Part shown: positions 51,602 through 59,403 of the stretch, one piece after another
How the letters are laid out: every line of letters starts with the position of its first letter
Numbering within the stretch: the stretch's first letter is position 1
NCBI GenBank assembly: GCA_964579575.1
Contig: CAZOGL010000005.1
Location: forward strand, 1 to 60,655
Reading direction: 5' to 3'
From: CAVEFW01 sp964579575
GTDB lineage: Bacteria; Actinomycetota; Coriobacteriia; Coriobacteriales; Eggerthellaceae
Length of the DNA stretch: 60,655 nucleotides
Notes under the pieces: model-generated
Databases searched by the model: none
Seen by the model: only the letters and a program-made list of their open reading frames with translations
What the model was told of the DNA's origin: nothing
Position numbers and translations under genes: made by a program

Positions 51602-54019
51602 ATGAAGCTCGTTTCCGTCATACTCGATATCCAGACCCAGGCGCTTGATGCCCCCTATACCTATTGCGTCAAGACGTCCGATGAGGGCATGCAAAGCGCG
51701 CTGTTCAGCGATGCTGATATCGGTCTTGACGACCCCGTTTTGACCGAAGCGTTCGCGAAGGAGTTTGACCCCTTAGTCGGCGCAACCGTGCTCGTTCCCT
51801 TTGGTGGGCGTCGGGCCGTTGGCTTTATCGTGGGCTGCGCGACCTATGAGGACGGTAAGATATCCGTCGCTGACGAGACGCCCCAAGACCTGTTTGCAGA
51901 CGAGATATGCGCAGAGAGGCTCAAGGCTGTTATCGCGGTTTTGAGCGAGCCGTATTTCGATGAGGATGGCGTTGCGTGCGCCCTTTGGCTTTCCCGCTAC
52001 TACCTGGCTCCCCTTTCCACCTGCATCCGCCTGTTCGTGCCCCCCGCGGCTGTGCCTCGTGTGGTGCGGGAGGGAGGACGTTGGGTCTTGGAGAGACCCG
52101 TCGTCGGCGAGGTCGACGACCGATGGGTGACGAGGGGACCAAACGCGGAGACGGTGGTTTTGCGCAAGGGTTCCGTGAAACAGGAAGCGGTCCTGCGTGC
52201 CGTCCTCGCGGGGGATGTGCGTATGCAGGAGCTCTCCGACGAGTTCGGTTCCGTTGCGGCGGCTGTGAAGGCCTTGTCGGACAAGGGCGCTGTCGTTGTC
52301 GAGCGTCGCCGAAGGATGCGCTCGCCCCTTGACTCCTTAGGCCCGACAGGCGAGACGCCTCAAGACTTGCCGCAGCTTACTCCCGGCCAATGCGACGCTC
52401 TCGATGCGATTGGGGACGCGGCTGCCGCCCATGAGGGTCGCGTCGTCGTCGTTGACGGCGTCACGGGCTCGGGAAAGACCGAGGTGTACCTGCGCGCCAT
52501 TGCACGTGTGATTGAAGCTGGGCAAAACGCCATCGTTCTTGTCCCCGAGATTTCCTTGACGCCCCAGACCGTGGCAAGGTTTCGTGGGCGATTTGGGGAC
52601 GCGGTGGCAGTTATGCATTCCCGCATGAGCCAAGGGGAGCGCTACGACCAGTGGTCCTTTATCTGTTCAGGGCGTGCACGCGTCGTCGTGGGCGCTCGCA
52701 GCGCCTTGTTCACCCCTCTCAAGAACGTGGGCCTCATCGTAATCGACGAGGAACATGAGGGGTCATACAAGCAGGACAGCGCGCCGCGTTACACCTCCCG
52801 TGATGTCGCGGTTTGGATGATGCGGCGTGTCGGTGGGGCAGTGGTCCTCGGTTCCGCCACGCCCTCGATATCGAGCCTGGTCGCGTGTGATGCCGATTCC
52901 CGTTGGACCCGGGTCGAGTTGCCCAAGCGTGCGAACGGAAAGCCTTTGCCACCGATCACCGTCGTCGACATGGCCAAGGAGTTCGGCAGCGGCCATCGCT
53001 CCATGTTCTCCCGCACCTTGACGGATTCCCTTCGCGAACAACTCTCCCTTGGGCGTAAGGCTGTCATGTTGTTGAACCAGCGCGGCTTTGCGAAGTTTCT
53101 TCTTTGCCGCGATTGCGGTTTTGTGCCGGAGTGTCCCCATTGCTCCACAAGCCTGACCTACCACGAGCGCGGTAACTTCATCATGTGCCACCACTGCGGC
53201 CACCGCGTCGCGGCCCCACCGGTGTGTCCGCAGTGCGGTAGTCCTTACCTGAAGAAGTTCGGAGCAGGCACGCAACGCGTAGAGGACGAGCTGATACACC
53301 TCATTGCCGGATTTGACGCTCCTGCGAGTGCGGCACGGGTTATTCGAATGGATGCGGATACGACGGGCAAAAAAGGTGCCCACCAAAAGCTTCTCGACGA
53401 GTTTGCCAGGGCGGATTCTGCGGTGCTTCTCGGTACCCAGATGATTGCAAAGGGGCTCGACTTCAAGGATGTCACCCTGGTTGGCGTCATCAATGCCGAC
53501 ACCCAACTGCATTTGCCGGATTTTCGGGCAGGGGAGAGGACGTTCGACTTGATCCAACAGGTCGCAGGTCGAGCGGGTCGTGCGGACTTGCCAGGACATG
53601 TCATCGTTCAAACCTATGAGTCGACAAGCATCCCGGTGCGCGCCGCTGCTACCTATGATCGCCCGCTGTTCTTGGAGAGTGAGTTGCCGAAGCGTCGCTC
53701 CCTCGGGTATCCACCGTTTGTCAAGATGGCGAATATCCTTGTCTGGGGCAAGGATGAGGAACGGGTCCGCTTAACTGCGGGGGCCCTTGCGGACCAGGTT
53801 AGGCAATGCGTGCGCGACTACGCGGGGAAGGGTTGGCTTGTCATGCCTGCGGCTCCCTGTCTCCTTGCGAAGCTGCGCAATACTTACCGGTGGCATATCG
53901 TGGTAAAGGCGCCTGCTCATGCCGACATCGCAGCCTTGCTCGGTCCTTCTTTTCGTGCGCGTAAGGCAGAGGCGGATGTGAGTGTTGCGGTCGACATCGA
54001 TCCGGAGGACTTGCTCTAG
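51602..54019 (+). CDS. priA: Primosomal protein N' (PriA helicase)
   Basis: An 805-residue replication-restart helicase. The N-terminal fork-binding domain begins 'MKLVSVILDIQTQALDAPYT'. The helicase core has Walker A 'VTGSGKTEVY', 'IDEEHEGSYKQ' and 'QQVAGRAGRADLPG'. The inserted zinc region has paired cysteines ('CRDCGFVPECPHC', 'CHHCGHRVAAPPVCPQC'). The zinc ligands are all present, as expected for an active helicase rather than the degenerate PriA of some actinobacteria. The ATG follows the extended -10 by 8 bases with no ribosome binding site, suggesting a leaderless message. Confidence 0.96.
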   Translation: MKLVSVILDIQTQALDAPYTYCVKTSDEGMQSALFSDADIGLDDPVLTEAFAKEFDPLVGATVLVPFGGRRAVGFIVGCATYEDGKISVADETPQDLFADEICAERLKAVIAVLSEPYFDEDGVACALWLSRYYLAPLSTCIRLFVPPAAVPRVVREGGRWVLERPVVGEVDDRWVTRGPNAETVVLRKGSVKQEAVLRAVLAGDVRMQELSDEFGSVAAAVKALSDKGAVVVERRRRMRSPLDSLGPTGETPQDLPQLTPGQCDALDAIGDAAAAHEGRVVVVDGVTGSGKTEVYLRAIARVIEAGQNAIVLVPEISLTPQTVARFRGRFGDAVAVMHSRMSQGERYDQWSFICSGRARVVVGARSALFTPLKNVGLIVIDEEHEGSYKQDSAPRYTSRDVAVWMMRRVGGAVVLGSATPSISSLVACDADSRWTRVELPKRANGKPLPPITVVDMAKEFGSGHRSMFSRTLTDSLREQLSLGRKAVMLLNQRGFAKFLLCRDCGFVPECPHCSTSLTYHERGNFIMCHHCGHRVAAPPVCPQCGSPYLKKFGAGTQRVEDELIHLIAGFDAPASAARVIRMDADTTGKKGAHQKLLDEFARADSAVLLGTQMIAKGLDFKDVTLVGVINADTQLHLPDFRAGERTFDLIQQVAGRAGRADLPGHVIVQTYESTSIPVRAAATYDRPLFLESELPKRRSLGYPPFVKMANILVWGKDEERVRLTAGALADQVRQCVRDYAGKGWLVMPAAPCLLAKLRNTYRWHIVVKAPAHADIAALLGPSFRARKAEADVSVAVDIDPEDLL

Positions 54020-54114
54020 CACGGTAGCGTAGGATAAAGGTCGCTCGTCGCGGTTTACCGCGTACGCAACGCGAAGCCGAGCAACCTGCTCTCGTGCGTG
54101 ATAAATGCGGTTCG

Positions 54115-54174
54115 TCGTGGTCGACACTCGCCGTCGACCGTCTCATCGTGGTCGACACTCGCCGTCGACCGTCT
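54115..54174. repeat. 31-bp tandem duplication at the end of the transposase relic
   Basis: The unit TCGTGGTCGACACTCGCCGT... occurs at 54115-54145 and 54146-54174. The second copy belongs to the transposase reading frame, the first is a duplicate beyond its stop. Confidence 0.9.
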
Positions 54175-54289
54175 TGGCCGCACCCTCCTCGAGCAGGGTA
54201 TTGATGGTGCCCTGTACGGTTCTCCTGACGAGTTCCCTCAAATCGTCTCGCAAGGTTTCCTTGCCGACTGATAAAATTGCATTGGACAT
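54143..54289 (-). pseudogene. N-terminal relic of an IS256/Mutator-family transposase
   Basis: A 48-codon reading frame, ATG 54289 to TGA 54143, reads MSNAILSVGKETLRDDLREL then 'VRRTVQGTINTLLEEGAAKT'. This resembles the first residues of actinobacterial IS256-type transposases ('LR..VRETVEETLN.LLE.EA..L'). Homology stops after about 42 residues, at the 31-bp duplication. No catalytic DDE region, full element or terminal inverted repeats are seen. The rest of the 54020-54427 spacer contains nothing else I recognise except a small CGCGG/CCGCG hairpin near 54050. Confidence 0.6.
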
Positions 54290-54427
54290 GGTTCCGTGCC
54301 CTCTTCGGTTGTTATTTGATTTGTCGCTATCTCAAAGAATCCGATGGCGCGGGGCTGTGCTCATACCTGTCCGGATGTGTTCAGTTATCAATTTGCGAAA
54401 GATGTTCTACGTTACCAAGGAACGACT

Positions 54428-56014
54428 ATGAGTATCCTTTTTGACGGAAAGCTTCTTGTAGAGACGCTATGGAGCATTGTTGAGCCTGACGGCACCTCTA
54501 TGCCAACAAGTGTTGCTGGATGGATGCAACTGGGTAAATGGATGGGGGAGAAGGAGATTCTCGCCAGCTGCTCAGCTTACATGAGGTCAGTTGCCCCTTC
54601 CTTTATTATGCGCCAGGTGGACATATTGCTTGCTAAGAATCGCGAGATTATGCAGCGCAGGGTGAAACTGATTGGACGCTTTGCATCGGCTGCTTCAAGG
54701 GAGCACCTACAGTTTGCGGTCATTAAGGGTATGGCAAGCGCGTCCCAGCTCTATGGAAATTACGCGGCTAGACAAAGCGGCGATATAGACCTTCTTGTGC
54801 ATCCTGACGACATCCCGAAAGCCGATTTCGTGCTCAGACGCCTCGGGTGGCTGCAGCCTGAAGAGGCATTTAAAGTGCGCAGTGCTATGGCGCGTGGCGC
54901 AGTGGATATGAAAAGGTTAGCTGCGGACCAATCGCGCTATCCCGTCCGCAGCAGCACATTTTTGCCCCATGTTACAAATTATTTCAATCTTGCAGACAGA
55001 TCACTTGTTTCCCTTGAGCTTCACGATAGGTTCTATTGCATTGGCGCAGAAAATGTCCCTATGCTTTTGTCGAATGTGACTGAATTTGAGGCTGAAGGAT
55101 TCAAGTTGCCAACGCTTTCGCGGGTTGCCCAAGCAGCTATAAGCCTGTTTTCCCTTTATGAAGACTCAGAAGGGATGCGTTCCGCAATTAGGCCTAATCA
55201 GAATTTCGGATTGAAGGCGTGCGTTGACGTGGTAGGTTGGCTTCATTCTCTAGACTGCCAGGAACTAGCCCTCACGAGGGCCATTCTTGAGGAATGCGGA
55301 GCGTCTGGTGCGGCGTCTGCAGCGCTTGGCAACTGCTTGGACCTGTTCCCGTGGGTTGCAAATCATGTCGGCCCGTTGGAATCGGAACGCAGCAGGTGGG
55401 CGACCAATTACAAAGAGCGCATTTCCTCCCCCGACCTGGCGGCGCAGTCGGCAGCTGTTGAAATTATCGAAAGCGTGAGGCAGCCTTCTCTCGCCCAAGG
55501 ACTCCAGGTGATTGAGGTGGATGGGCAGTGGCGTCGCATGGTGGCACCAGAATCTTCTTTACCGACGTCATTCGAATTTCGAGCTTGGGCGAGAACGAGA
55601 GGTTTGATTCTTTGTTGGGACGTTCCTTCGGTTTTTTCGCATAGCATTGACGATCTTGCCTTACAGGTCGTGGTGGTCGGTGAACAATCAAATGGTGTTG
55701 GCGCGTTGCGCGTCGAGGTGCGGCGGAATGACGGGAAGTGGAGTTCGGCAGTGCAGGTCGTGCAAGCGAAGAACATTGACTCGCATGCAGGTTCCGTTTG
55801 CGGTCCCGAAGCAGATAGACTTCTGGTTATTCCTGATGGTAAAGGCGGCCTTAAGCTCGAGATTGAGATTGAAAATTCTGCTGCTGGCCTTGGAGGGTGG
55901 CAACCGGTGGCCGTGATTCCTTCTGCCTATTGCAAAACGACGGGCTCGCTGTTCAGGTTGGTGGCTGGGCGCACGCTCATAGAGGCGGCTGAAACAATGT
56001 TTGGTACGAAGTGA
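54428..56014 (+). CDS. NTP_transf_5-type nucleotidyltransferase of the PqqD/HprK-like cluster
   Basis: A 528-residue protein. Its N-terminal ~270 residues match uncharacterised nucleotidyltransferases (PF14907-like). After a helical region comes 'FAVIKGMASASQLYG', then 'RQSGDIDLLVHPDDIPKADF' with the DxD metal-binding pair, and later 'VSLELHDRF' with a further acidic residue. The C-terminal ~150 residues look beta-rich and are not recognised. Relatives occur near PqqD and HprK-like proteins in peptide and surface-polymer loci, where they are thought to transfer a nucleotide or phosphate to a peptide or small molecule. ATG 54428 has AAGGA upstream; the frame is open back to 54344. The gene is AT-richer than the chromosome to its left and opens the island. 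Confidence 0.8.
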   Translation: MSILFDGKLLVETLWSIVEPDGTSMPTSVAGWMQLGKWMGEKEILASCSAYMRSVAPSFIMRQVDILLAKNREIMQRRVKLIGRFASAASREHLQFAVIKGMASASQLYGNYAARQSGDIDLLVHPDDIPKADFVLRRLGWLQPEEAFKVRSAMARGAVDMKRLAADQSRYPVRSSTFLPHVTNYFNLADRSLVSLELHDRFYCIGAENVPMLLSNVTEFEAEGFKLPTLSRVAQAAISLFSLYEDSEGMRSAIRPNQNFGLKACVDVVGWLHSLDCQELALTRAILEECGASGAASAALGNCLDLFPWVANHVGPLESERSRWATNYKERISSPDLAAQSAAVEIIESVRQPSLAQGLQVIEVDGQWRRMVAPESSLPTSFEFRAWARTRGLILCWDVPSVFSHSIDDLALQVVVVGEQSNGVGALRVEVRRNDGKWSSAVQVVQAKNIDSHAGSVCGPEADRLLVIPDGKGGLKLEIEIENSAAGLGGWQPVAVIPSAYCKTTGSLFRLVAGRTLIEAAETMFGTK

Positions 56015-56136
56015 TTATCATGTACTGCGCCAGTTGTCAATGAGTCAAATTTGCAAATTTCCCCTTTAGCCGATGTGCGAATATGGTCGTCAAGTTCAGT
56101 TTCCCTGGGGGATTAGGAAGTGTGGGGGTATGAACT

Positions 56137-57582
56137 GTGAAATATGAGCTTGCAAAGGGCGTTCAGCTTGAACAGGTGGGTAACGAGGTGGTAGCGACCT
56201 TGCCCTCAGGCGACATGGTCGTCCTAAATGAAAGTGCCGCCATCGTATTGCAATCGCTTGAAGGCGATGAGGATGACCAGGTTGCACAGGCTGCTGCCAT
56301 GCTGGAGTTGGATTTCGGTTTGTCTTTTGGCAAAGCCTACTCGGATGCTGGACGCGCTTTGTCTCAGTTGCGATCGGCCGGGGTGCTCATGCCAAAACGA
56401 AATGCGAAGCCGCTTAGGTCGCACAGAGACGGGCTTGGTCGCAGGACGTTTGTGACATGCATGGCGGCGGCTGGCTTGGGCCTGCTGAGTCCTGGCACCG
56501 CTTTGGGTAAAACGTCGGCGTCACCTGCCGATGAGGATGTTAGTACTGCGAACAATGTGAAGGAAGGCAGGCGCGGTAATTCTCGCGTGTGGACGGATGC
56601 TTTGGGCCGCAAGGTAAAGTTACCGAATGAGATCGTTAAAGTGGCTCCATATGGTCCTTATGCGCAGTCTTTTATGGAAACGATTGACCCCGATATGGTC
56701 GTTCAGGTGGCCGCTAGGGGTATGCATGCCTCTGTTGCTGACAACGCATCGACCGAGGCCGAAGAGCTTGCCAATCAGGCGGGCACAGGTGCTTCGTTGA
56801 GCGCGTTGGCGCTTGACCAGACATCTCCCGATTTGGTGTTAGACATTGCTGTTTCCAAGGAAAGGCTCTGCCCAGATGTTGAATCCCGGGCTTGGACAGA
56901 GGGTGTGCCAGTGGTGCATTTGGTGGCATCACATGGGCATGTTCCCGAGGCATATCGACTGCTTGGGGACTTATTGGGTCGCGAGGAACGCTGTGAGGAA
57001 TTAGCTGACTACATTGCCACCATCGACTCCGTTCTTGCTCAGGTTAGAGAATCGGTACCTGAAGATGAGCGCCTTACGGTTTACTACGGCGGCGCCCCTG
57101 ATGGCCTTTCCACCAGAGGCGAAGGCACGCTCATGGACGACGTCATCAAATCTGTCGGTGCGCTGAACTATGCTGATAGCCTTGGCGCAATTGATCTGAA
57201 AAACGTGCCTGTGGGTTTGCTCGCGATGCAAAGTCCAGATATTGCAGTACTTAACGTCCCAGACTATTTCACGGATGAAGAAACACGCAAACTGATTGAT
57301 GGCGTATGGGGCAGCTCAACGATTGACGATGCGTTGCTGCGGTCCGCAATCGTTCCTTCAGAGCCGATGCCGTGGTTGGGTGCTGCACCTTTGGTCATGC
57401 AAACGCTCGGAGCAGTGTGGCTTGCAGACGTAGTCTATCCCGAACTGGTGAAATTTAATATTGAAGAATTTGCGGACGAGTGCTTTGACATGCTCTTCTG
57501 TATCGATGCCCCCGATCCCGGCCAGCTTTCGGTCGCTCCAGCTAGAACCCATAGAGAAAAGGGGATTCGTCATGGCTTATGA
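56137..57582 (+). CDS. Fusion of PqqD-like domain, internal Tat-like signal and periplasmic-binding domain
   Basis: A 481-residue protein of rare architecture. Residues 3-86 match PqqD ('VGNEVVATLPSGDMVVLNES', then 'ALSQLRSAGVLMP'), the fold that binds leader peptides in RiPP pathways. Residues 101-124 form a twin-arginine signal-like segment, 'GRRTFVTCMAAAGLGLLSPG', with R102-R103. From about 150 on it resembles BtuF/FecB-type substrate-binding proteins (Peripla_BP_2: 'VWTDALGRKVKLP', 'LALDQTSPDLVLDIAV', 'LGAVWLADVVYPE'). If the Tat segment works, PqqD stays in the cytoplasm while the binding domain is outside. The start is GTG 56137 with GGGGG upstream; the next gene overlaps by 11 nt. No ABC permease or ATPase is nearby. 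Confidence 0.8.
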   Translation: MKYELAKGVQLEQVGNEVVATLPSGDMVVLNESAAIVLQSLEGDEDDQVAQAAAMLELDFGLSFGKAYSDAGRALSQLRSAGVLMPKRNAKPLRSHRDGLGRRTFVTCMAAAGLGLLSPGTALGKTSASPADEDVSTANNVKEGRRGNSRVWTDALGRKVKLPNEIVKVAPYGPYAQSFMETIDPDMVVQVAARGMHASVADNASTEAEELANQAGTGASLSALALDQTSPDLVLDIAVSKERLCPDVESRAWTEGVPVVHLVASHGHVPEAYRLLGDLLGREERCEELADYIATIDSVLAQVRESVPEDERLTVYYGGAPDGLSTRGEGTLMDDVIKSVGALNYADSLGAIDLKNVPVGLLAMQSPDIAVLNVPDYFTDEETRKLIDGVWGSSTIDDALLRSAIVPSEPMPWLGAAPLVMQTLGAVWLADVVYPELVKFNIEEFADECFDMLFCIDAPDPGQLSVAPARTHREKGIRHGL

Positions 57583-58399
57583 GGATCCTTCGGTCTATAG
57601 CATTCAATCCGCCTCGTTGCTTGCAAGCACATCTTGCATGGCAAGTGGAGGTATTGAAAGCCCAAATCCAACACCTGTCATTACAGATAACGCTCGCCTC
57701 ATTTCGCTGAATTCAAGCAGTGTGACGTGTGTCTCCGAGACTAGCAGCGGACTAGAGCTAAATCCATGCAAGTTGTGTTCTGTTTTGACTGTTAAAATGC
57801 CACGTGAATATGAGGTCAACGTTACGCTAGCGGGCGATGAGGAGCTCTATCGCGTTGCAATATCTGATGCTTCGATTATGTGCGATTGCGCTACAGGAAA
57901 TCAGACGGCGCGTATTGTTTGCTCCCAGATTCAAATAAAGCTGACCTCAAACAACGCTTGTTTGGGCGAGGATCGATCCAAGAGAATGAAGGATACTTAT
58001 TGCAGCAAGTCTGTAAAAAGCCCTTCGTTCGTTGAAGCACTTGCTGAGGCTGTCATAGACGAGCTCTTTACGGCTGCGCTTCAGGAATTAAGTACTATTG
58101 CCAACGTCGCAATTACTGCTGCAGATGTCTATCAGAGATTCCAAGACAGCGGATGGCAAAGTGCAGATTTGGAAGATGGAAGCGTTGATGCGGCCACCAT
58201 TGAGATGAGAATGTTCGAATACGCGGAATTCGTCTCGCAGGTTGAAGAGTCAAATTGGTTCGATATCTATGTAGAGAATGGGCAGTCTTGTTATTTCACG
58301 GTCGATTACCTAGTTCATTCGAACAATAGCTCGTTCTTCACTCATATCACTAAAAAATACAAGCTGAGCGGGGGGAACCTCTATGAAATCTTGTCCTAG
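57572..58399 (+). CDS. Cys-rich orphan protein of the PqqD/HprK-like cluster
   Basis: 275 residues without a recognised family. The N-terminal ~90 residues are rich in Ser, Thr, Asn and Cys ('SLLASTSCMASGG', 'SSSVTCVSETSSGLELNPCK'). Ten cysteines fall mostly in the first half, including 'CKLC' and 'CDC'. A helical middle ('FVEALAEAVIDELFTAALQE') is followed by a beta-rich end. There is no signal peptide or membrane helix. ATG 57572 has AAAAGGGG upstream and overlaps the end of the PqqD fusion gene; the stop overlaps the start of the next gene by 17 nt, so translation of all three is probably coupled. It could be the protein substrate of the system or a partner; this is inference. Confidence 0.65.
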   Translation: MAYEDPSVYSIQSASLLASTSCMASGGIESPNPTPVITDNARLISLNSSSVTCVSETSSGLELNPCKLCSVLTVKMPREYEVNVTLAGDEELYRVAISDASIMCDCATGNQTARIVCSQIQIKLTSNNACLGEDRSKRMKDTYCSKSVKSPSFVEALAEAVIDELFTAALQELSTIANVAITAADVYQRFQDSGWQSADLEDGSVDAATIEMRMFEYAEFVSQVEESNWFDIYVENGQSCYFTVDYLVHSNNSSFFTHITKKYKLSGGNLYEILS

Positions 58400-58588
58400 T
58401 GATAGGAAAAAGGGGCTTTCGTGGCGAAGAGTTNNNNNNNNNNNNNNNNNNNNNNNNNNNNNNNNNNNNNNNNNNNNNNNNNNNNNNNNNNNNNNNNNNN
58501 NNNNNNNNNNNNNNNNNNNNNNNNNNNNNNNNNCTCTATGAAATCTTGTCCTAGTGATAGGAAAAAGGGGCTTTCGTGGCGAAGAGTT
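58379..58588. other. Assembly gap 4: 100 N flanked by identical 55-nt sequences
   Basis: N at 58434-58533, with exact 55-nt copies at 58379-58433 and 58534-58588. Both contain the start codon of the next gene. Collapsing one copy and the Ns makes the region continuous. Confidence 0.95.
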
Positions 58589-59185
58589 GTCGCGATTGTG
58601 GCAGTGGCGATTCTCGTTGTTGTGCTGGTCGGTCACGCCGTTGAACGACCGTGGGATCTTTACGCGGACAAACCGGATGCGGTGGATTATACAATCTCCG
58701 TAGACAATACCCCGATGATTTTCAGTCCTTCTTCAAGCGCGCCTGATCCTGAAGGAGATTGTACGGCTGATCTTTCGGGAAGCATCATGGTCGGCAAGCC
58801 GTATTTAGGATTTCGCGCGGTCAGGGTCGACTTGAGCTTCTCGTTTTCGCGCGGAGTCGACGCAACGGAAGGGGACTTCTATACCGCGGTGGTAGCGCCA
58901 TATAGCGAGTGGGTTCGGGGCGCCAAGGCAAAGCTTTACGATAGCGATGGCCATGAGATGCCTGGCTTAACTGCAAAGAACAGAGCCGGTGCTTGGGAAG
59001 TCACATGCAAGGGTGACGGCAATCCGACAACGGGGACAATTTCAGTCCTGTTTTTAATCCGCGATTGGGGTGAAGACTCGGATACTCTTATAGATATTTA
59101 TACGTCCTGGCAATGGGTAGACGAGGGCGGCCAAACGAAATCGCACCACAAATTGATGCTTTTCTCTGTCAAGCCAACAAGCTGA
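58538..59185 (+). CDS. Membrane-anchored extracytoplasmic protein of unknown function
   Basis: 215 residues. A short basic N-terminus (MKSCPSDRKKGLSWRR) precedes one hydrophobic helix ('VVAIVAVAILVVVLVGHAV', about 17-35). The remaining ~175 residues form a beta-rich outside domain ('FRAVRVDLSFSFSRG', 'GTISVLFLIRDWGED'). I do not recognise a family. The start codon is also present in the duplicated copy at 58383; once the gap is collapsed it overlaps the end of the preceding gene by 17 nt. Position in the island suggests it works with the PqqD-binding-protein fusion at the cell surface. Confidence 0.65.
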   Translation: MKSCPSDRKKGLSWRRVVAIVAVAILVVVLVGHAVERPWDLYADKPDAVDYTISVDNTPMIFSPSSSAPDPEGDCTADLSGSIMVGKPYLGFRAVRVDLSFSFSRGVDATEGDFYTAVVAPYSEWVRGAKAKLYDSDGHEMPGLTAKNRAGAWEVTCKGDGNPTTGTISVLFLIRDWGEDSDTLIDIYTSWQWVDEGGQTKSHHKLMLFSVKPTS

Positions 59186-59304
59186 AGCGTGAGCGGGGGG
59201 TCGCTCGATGGCGTAACCGATTATTTTTGCTTATCACCAGTTGCTTCGAATCGTTGTTTGCCATTGCGGCGGATGGGGATACAGAAAGGGGATGAGAGGG
59301 GAAA

Positions 59305-59403
59305 ATGGAGTATTCAAACTATCTGGGTAACCTGAGGGGGATGGCCTTGTTTGCCGATATTTACGCCTCCTCCAACCAGGTCGAATATGTCACAAGCTCT
59401 TAA
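59305..59403 (+). CDS. 32-residue peptide, candidate substrate of the HprK-like kinase
   Basis: ATG 59305 to TAA 59403, with a strong ribosome binding site (GAGAGGGG, 5-nt spacing). The peptide is MEYSNYLGNLRGMALFADIY followed by ASSNQVEYVTSS. It ends in Ser-Ser and overlaps the kinase start by 17 nt, so the two are translationally coupled. Short genes in this position are typical of ribosomal peptide precursors. Known HprK-like kinases of lasso-peptide clusters phosphorylate a C-terminal serine, which this peptide has, but no lasso cyclase or protease is in the window. Confidence 0.55.
   Translation: MEYSNYLGNLRGMALFADIYASSNQVEYVTSS

Noticed and set aside
56083..56133. 16-residue frame (MVVKFSFPGGLGSVGV) ending 3 nt before the PqqD-fusion start
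   Set aside because: It has no ribosome binding site and no precursor-like features, so it was not listed as a gene, although a coupling leader cannot be excluded.
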